A stretch of 7,183 nt of DNA from the NCBI GenBank assembly GCA_002328835.1, contig DCWN01000014.1, positions 1-7,183 of the forward strand, in the 5' to 3' direction. Positions 5,265 to 7,183 of this stretch are shown piece after piece. The position numbers and the translations under genes are program-made. Position 1 is the stretch's first letter. The number at the start of each line of letters is the position of its first letter. A model generated the notes under the pieces. The model was not told the DNA's origin. It saw nothing but the letters and a program-made list of their open reading frames with translations, and made no database searches. The stretch comes from Acidobacteria bacterium UBA2161. GTDB lineage: Bacteria > Acidobacteriota > Vicinamibacteria > Vicinamibacterales > UBA823.

Positions 5265-6150
5265 ACGTCTCCGCGATCAGCGGCTCGACACGCACACGAC
5301 CTGACACCAGCATGTCGATCGCTGGCGCGAACGGCCCGCAGCGGGATCCGACGATGCGCACCTCGTCGACGACCAGGGCCGACAGCGGCAATCTTGCCTC
5401 TCCGTGGAAGGTGGACTTCACGACGAGTGTTCCGCGCGGTTTGACGATCTGCAGCGCATGCGCGAGTCCGCCGGGGCGGCCGGTGGCGTCGACGACGTAG
5501 TCGGCGGCGCGTTCGCCGAGGTCGCCCGCGACTGCCGACGAGAGCCCCAGGCCCCGCGCGACCGCCAACTTGTCTGCGTGCTTCCCGACGACGGTGACCC
5601 GTGCGCCGGTCGTCGCCAGCACCTGACCGACGATGAGCCCCATGCGGCCGTCGCCGAGGACCACGACGTCGTCGGACGCCGTCGGCGGTACCTGCGACAG
5701 GAGCCGGCAGGCAGCGGCGGTCGGCTCGACGAACACCGCCGTGCGGTCTCCGAGTTGGTCGGGTACCCGGTGGAGGTTCGCCGCAGGCAGGCTCAGCGAT
5801 TCGGCGAATGCGCCGGGCCGCCCCCTGATTCCGAGCGCCGTTCGGGCGGGGCAGTGTTCCTTGACTCCCCGGTGACACCAGTCGCAGGCGCCGCAGCCGA
5901 CGTTGATCTCGCCGACCACGCGCTGACCCATCCACGACGAGTCGACACTCGACGGGACCTCCTCGACGACACCGACGAACTCGTGGCCCAGGACTCCCGT
6001 GAATCCAACGTCGCGCGCGTAGCCGTCCAGCAGCTGCAGGTCGGTCCCGCAGATGCCCGCGAGCGTGACGCGGATGCGGCACTCGTCGGCCCGTACCGAG
6101 AGCGGCACGTCGCGCAGCGTGATCGATCGATCGATCCACAGGGCTCTCAC
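5194..6150 (-). CDS. Zinc-dependent medium-chain alcohol/polyol dehydrogenase (MDR family)
   Basis: A 318-residue protein from the GTG at 6150 (product starting MRALWIDRSITLRDVP). The GroES-like domain has the catalytic zinc ligands Cys34 (AGICGTDLQL), His56-Glu57 (LGHEFVG) and Glu142 (VEPTAAA). The structural zinc lobe is complete: Cys86, Cys89, Cys92 and Cys100 in VGCGACDWCHRGVKEHC. The NAD(P)-binding Rossmann motif is VVVLGDGRMGLIVGQ (162-176). It should oxidise a secondary alcohol or polyol reversibly, resembling threonine/sorbitol dehydrogenase-like members; the substrate cannot be read from sequence. It is slightly shorter than the usual 340-350 residues. A long in-frame extension upstream to 6483 runs over the divergent methyltransferase gene and is compositionally unlike the family, so it is rejected. 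The first codons contain a (GATC)4 tract. Confidence 0.92.
   Translation of the reverse strand: MRALWIDRSITLRDVPLSVRADECRIRVTLAGICGTDLQLLDGYARDVGFTGVLGHEFVGVVEEVPSSVDSSWMGQRVVGEINVGCGACDWCHRGVKEHCPARTALGIRGRPGAFAESLSLPAANLHRVPDQLGDRTAVFVEPTAAACRLLSQVPPTASDDVVVLGDGRMGLIVGQVLATTGARVTVVGKHADKLAVARGLGLSSAVAGDLGERAADYVVDATGRPGGLAHALQIVKPRGTLVVKSTFHGEARLPLSALVVDEVRIVGSRCGPFAPAIDMLVSGRVRVEPLIAETFSLDDHQAAFDLARRSLKVLLRP
6121..6136. repeat. (GATC)4 tetranucleotide tract in dehydrogenase 5' codons
   Basis: Four perfect tandem GATC units lie within codons 6-10 of the dehydrogenase (residues Ile-Asp-Arg-Ser-Ile). Gain or loss of one unit would shift the reading frame just after the start. Four copies is short for a contingency locus. 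The tract is also four overlapping Dam-type sites and is self-complementary. Confidence 0.9.
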
Positions 6151-6158
6151 GAGAACGC

Positions 6159-6165
6159 TATGATA
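6159..6165. promoter_or_regulatory. Possible shared -10 element of divergent promoters
   Basis: The sequence TATGATA reads as TATGAT on the plus strand (6159-6164) and TATCAT on the minus strand (6165-6160), each five of six matches to TATAAT. It lies in the 47-base gap between the dehydrogenase GTG (6150) and the methyltransferase GTG (6198). No good -35 is seen for either direction. If used, the minus-strand transcript would begin within a few bases of the start codon. Confidence 0.3.
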
Positions 6166-6197
6166 CGGCGTTGCCTGCTGCCCGGAGTCCCCGCTCG

Positions 6198-7007
6198 GTG
6201 GCCCGCAAGCCAGCCACGACGTCATCTGCCCCTGTGCGCGAGGGATGGCACGGCTGGGACGACTACGCGCCGTTCTACGACTGGGAGAACGCCCAGACCG
6301 TGCAGCGCCGCGACGTCGGATTCTGGCAGCGCCTGGCGACGCGCACCGGGGGACCGGTCCTCGAGCTGGGCTGCGGGACGGGCCGGGTGTCGTTGCCTCT
6401 GGCCCGGACGGCCGAGGTCGTCGTCGGGGTGGATCGGTCTGGGGAGATGCTCGCCCGGGCGCGCCGCCGGCTGCGCCGTTCACGATACGGTTCGCGCGTG
6501 CAGCTCGTGAGGGGCGACATCCGAGCGTTGCCCTTCAAGGACCCCGCGCCGTTCCGCCTCGCCCTGGCGCCGTACGGCATCCTGCAATCCCTCCTGCGCG
6601 ACCGCGATCTGGAGGCGACGTTGCGGTCGGTGGCTGCGGTGCTGGAGTCGGGCGGCACGTTCGGAATCGATCTGGTGCCCGAGTTGCCCGATTGGCGGGA
6701 GTACCGGCGTCGTGTCAGTCTCCGCGGGCGACGGGGTCGACGCGGCCCGCGGCTCACACTCATCGAGTCGGTCCGGCAGGACCGGGCGCGCCGCATCACG
6801 ACCTTCGATCAGGAGTTCGTCGAGCACGGCGGCGCCGCGCGATCGCGCCGCCGGTTTTCGATCGCGTTCAGGACACTCTCGATGCGTCAGATGCGGAACC
6901 GTCTGGAGCGTTCGGGCTTCGAGATCGAGGCCGTGCTTGGAGATTACCGGGGACGCCCCTGGGATGCGCGTGCCGACGCCTGGATCCTGCTCGCGCGGCG
7001 GCGGTGA
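6198..7007 (+). CDS. Class I SAM-dependent methyltransferase
   Basis: A 269-residue protein from the GTG at 6198, which has GGAG at 6184-6187 upstream. An in-frame TTG at 6171 would add nine residues. After a Tyr/Trp-rich entry (GWDDYAPFYDWEN) comes motif I VLELGCGTGRVSLPLA (54-69) and the acidic end of beta-2, VVVGVDRSGEML (74-85) with Asp79 for the SAM ribose. Motif II is GDIRALPF (106-113), and the beta-5 region is GGTFGIDLVPE (152-162). These are Methyltransf_25/11-type features. The C-terminal half is Arg-rich and ends YRGRPWDARADAWILLARRR, as in small-molecule methyltransferases with a beta-sheet tail. The substrate is unknown. It is divergent from the dehydrogenase, so the two may be co-regulated. 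Confidence 0.88.
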   Translation: MARKPATTSSAPVREGWHGWDDYAPFYDWENAQTVQRRDVGFWQRLATRTGGPVLELGCGTGRVSLPLARTAEVVVGVDRSGEMLARARRRLRRSRYGSRVQLVRGDIRALPFKDPAPFRLALAPYGILQSLLRDRDLEATLRSVAAVLESGGTFGIDLVPELPDWREYRRRVSLRGRRGRRGPRLTLIESVRQDRARRITTFDQEFVEHGGAARSRRRFSIAFRTLSMRQMRNRLERSGFEIEAVLGDYRGRPWDARADAWILLARRR

Positions 7008-7084
7008 CCGATCGGATCGCCGCGGCGGGTGTGTTCGTCGAGCCCCGCGGCGGTGCCCGTGGCCCTGGGTCGCCACGTCGGCGG

Positions 7085-7126
7085 TATGCTAGACTTTCAC
7101 TGATCTTCTCCTCGATCTGCAAAGGA
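7085..7126 (+). promoter_or_regulatory. Possible promoter -10 region and ribosome binding site for yebC
   Basis: The sequence TATGCTAGACT at 7085-7095 contains an extended -10-like TGCTAGACT, but there is no clear -35 at standard spacing. AAAGGA at 7121-7126 lies eight bases before the yebC ATG and is a good ribosome binding site. The ribosome binding site is much surer than the promoter. Confidence 0.4.
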
Positions 7127-7134
7127 TCCCTGCC

Positions 7135-7183
7135 ATGTCTGGCCATTCCAAGTGGCACTCGATCAAGCACAAGAAGGGTGCGG
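7135..7183 (+). CDS. yebC: YebC/PmpR (TACO1) family protein, N-terminus only
   Basis: Sixteen codons are visible before the window ends: MSGHSKWHSIKHKKGA. The opening (M-x-GHSKW-x-x-I-x-x-KG) is the near-invariant N-terminus of the YebC family, about 240-250 residues long. Members act as DNA-binding regulators and, for some, as translation factors relieving ribosome stalling. The start is fixed by family conservation and by AAAGGA eight bases upstream. The gene commonly precedes ruvC; whether it does so here is outside the window. Confidence 0.95.
   Translation, partial: MSGHSKWHSIKHKKGA

Noticed and set aside
6151..6483. N-terminal extension of the dehydrogenase to 6483
   Set aside because: The extra 111 residues are Pro/Arg-rich, unlike the family, and lie over the divergent methyltransferase. 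The GTG at 6150 gives a standard MDR start.
5404..6510. 368-codon plus-strand open frame
   Set aside because: It is antisense to the dehydrogenase, whose zinc and Rossmann motifs are intact; long antisense frames are normal in GC-rich DNA.
7008..7060. Possible rho-independent terminator after the methyltransferase (CCGCGG repeats)
   Set aside because: The arms pair for only about five bases before a mismatch and no T-run follows; the sequence looks like general GC richness.

Overview
The window is GC-rich throughout and reads as a bacterial chromosomal segment that includes one insertion sequence. Its gene content suggests a soil-type, Acidobacteriota-like bacterium: an exopolysaccharide tyrosine-kinase/Wzz gene, a PqqD-like/B2/HprK-like/nucleotidyltransferase cassette, and the start of a yebC-like gene. 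That lineage is an inference from gene content and composition only; no rRNA gene or other taxonomic marker is present.

Left end (1-1019, minus strand): an IS3-family element, most like the IS407 group, enters from beyond the left edge. It has interrupted a gene for a Wzz-type polysaccharide co-polymerase / tyrosine autokinase. Only about 153 native N-terminal residues remain, followed by a short out-of-family tail read from the IS end. The transposase has the usual orfA/orfB layout, with a plausible -1 frameshift signal at the junction. Positions 1020-1419 form a 400-base divergent intergenic region with a few possible operator-like repeats and one very small candidate ORF.

Centre (1420-5264, plus strand): a compact five-gene operon. 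It contains a six-TM protein of unknown function, a PqqD-like RRE peptide chaperone, a lasso-type B2 transglutaminase-fold peptidase, an HprK-like kinase, and a PF14907-type nucleotidyltransferase. From the second gene on, the genes overlap or nearly touch. The last four are the leader-recognition, leader-cleavage and C-terminal phosphate/sugar tailoring parts of lasso peptide pathways. No asparagine-synthetase-like lasso cyclase and no convincing precursor gene is present, although both flanks of the operon are visible. This orphan cassette beside a polysaccharide gene is the most interesting object in the window.

Right end (5194-7183): a zinc-dependent MDR dehydrogenase on the minus strand converges on the operon and overlaps the last gene by 71 bases. 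Divergent from it is a class I SAM-dependent methyltransferase, with a possible shared -10 palindrome between the two. The window ends with the first 16 codons of a yebC-family regulator, preceded by a good ribosome binding site.
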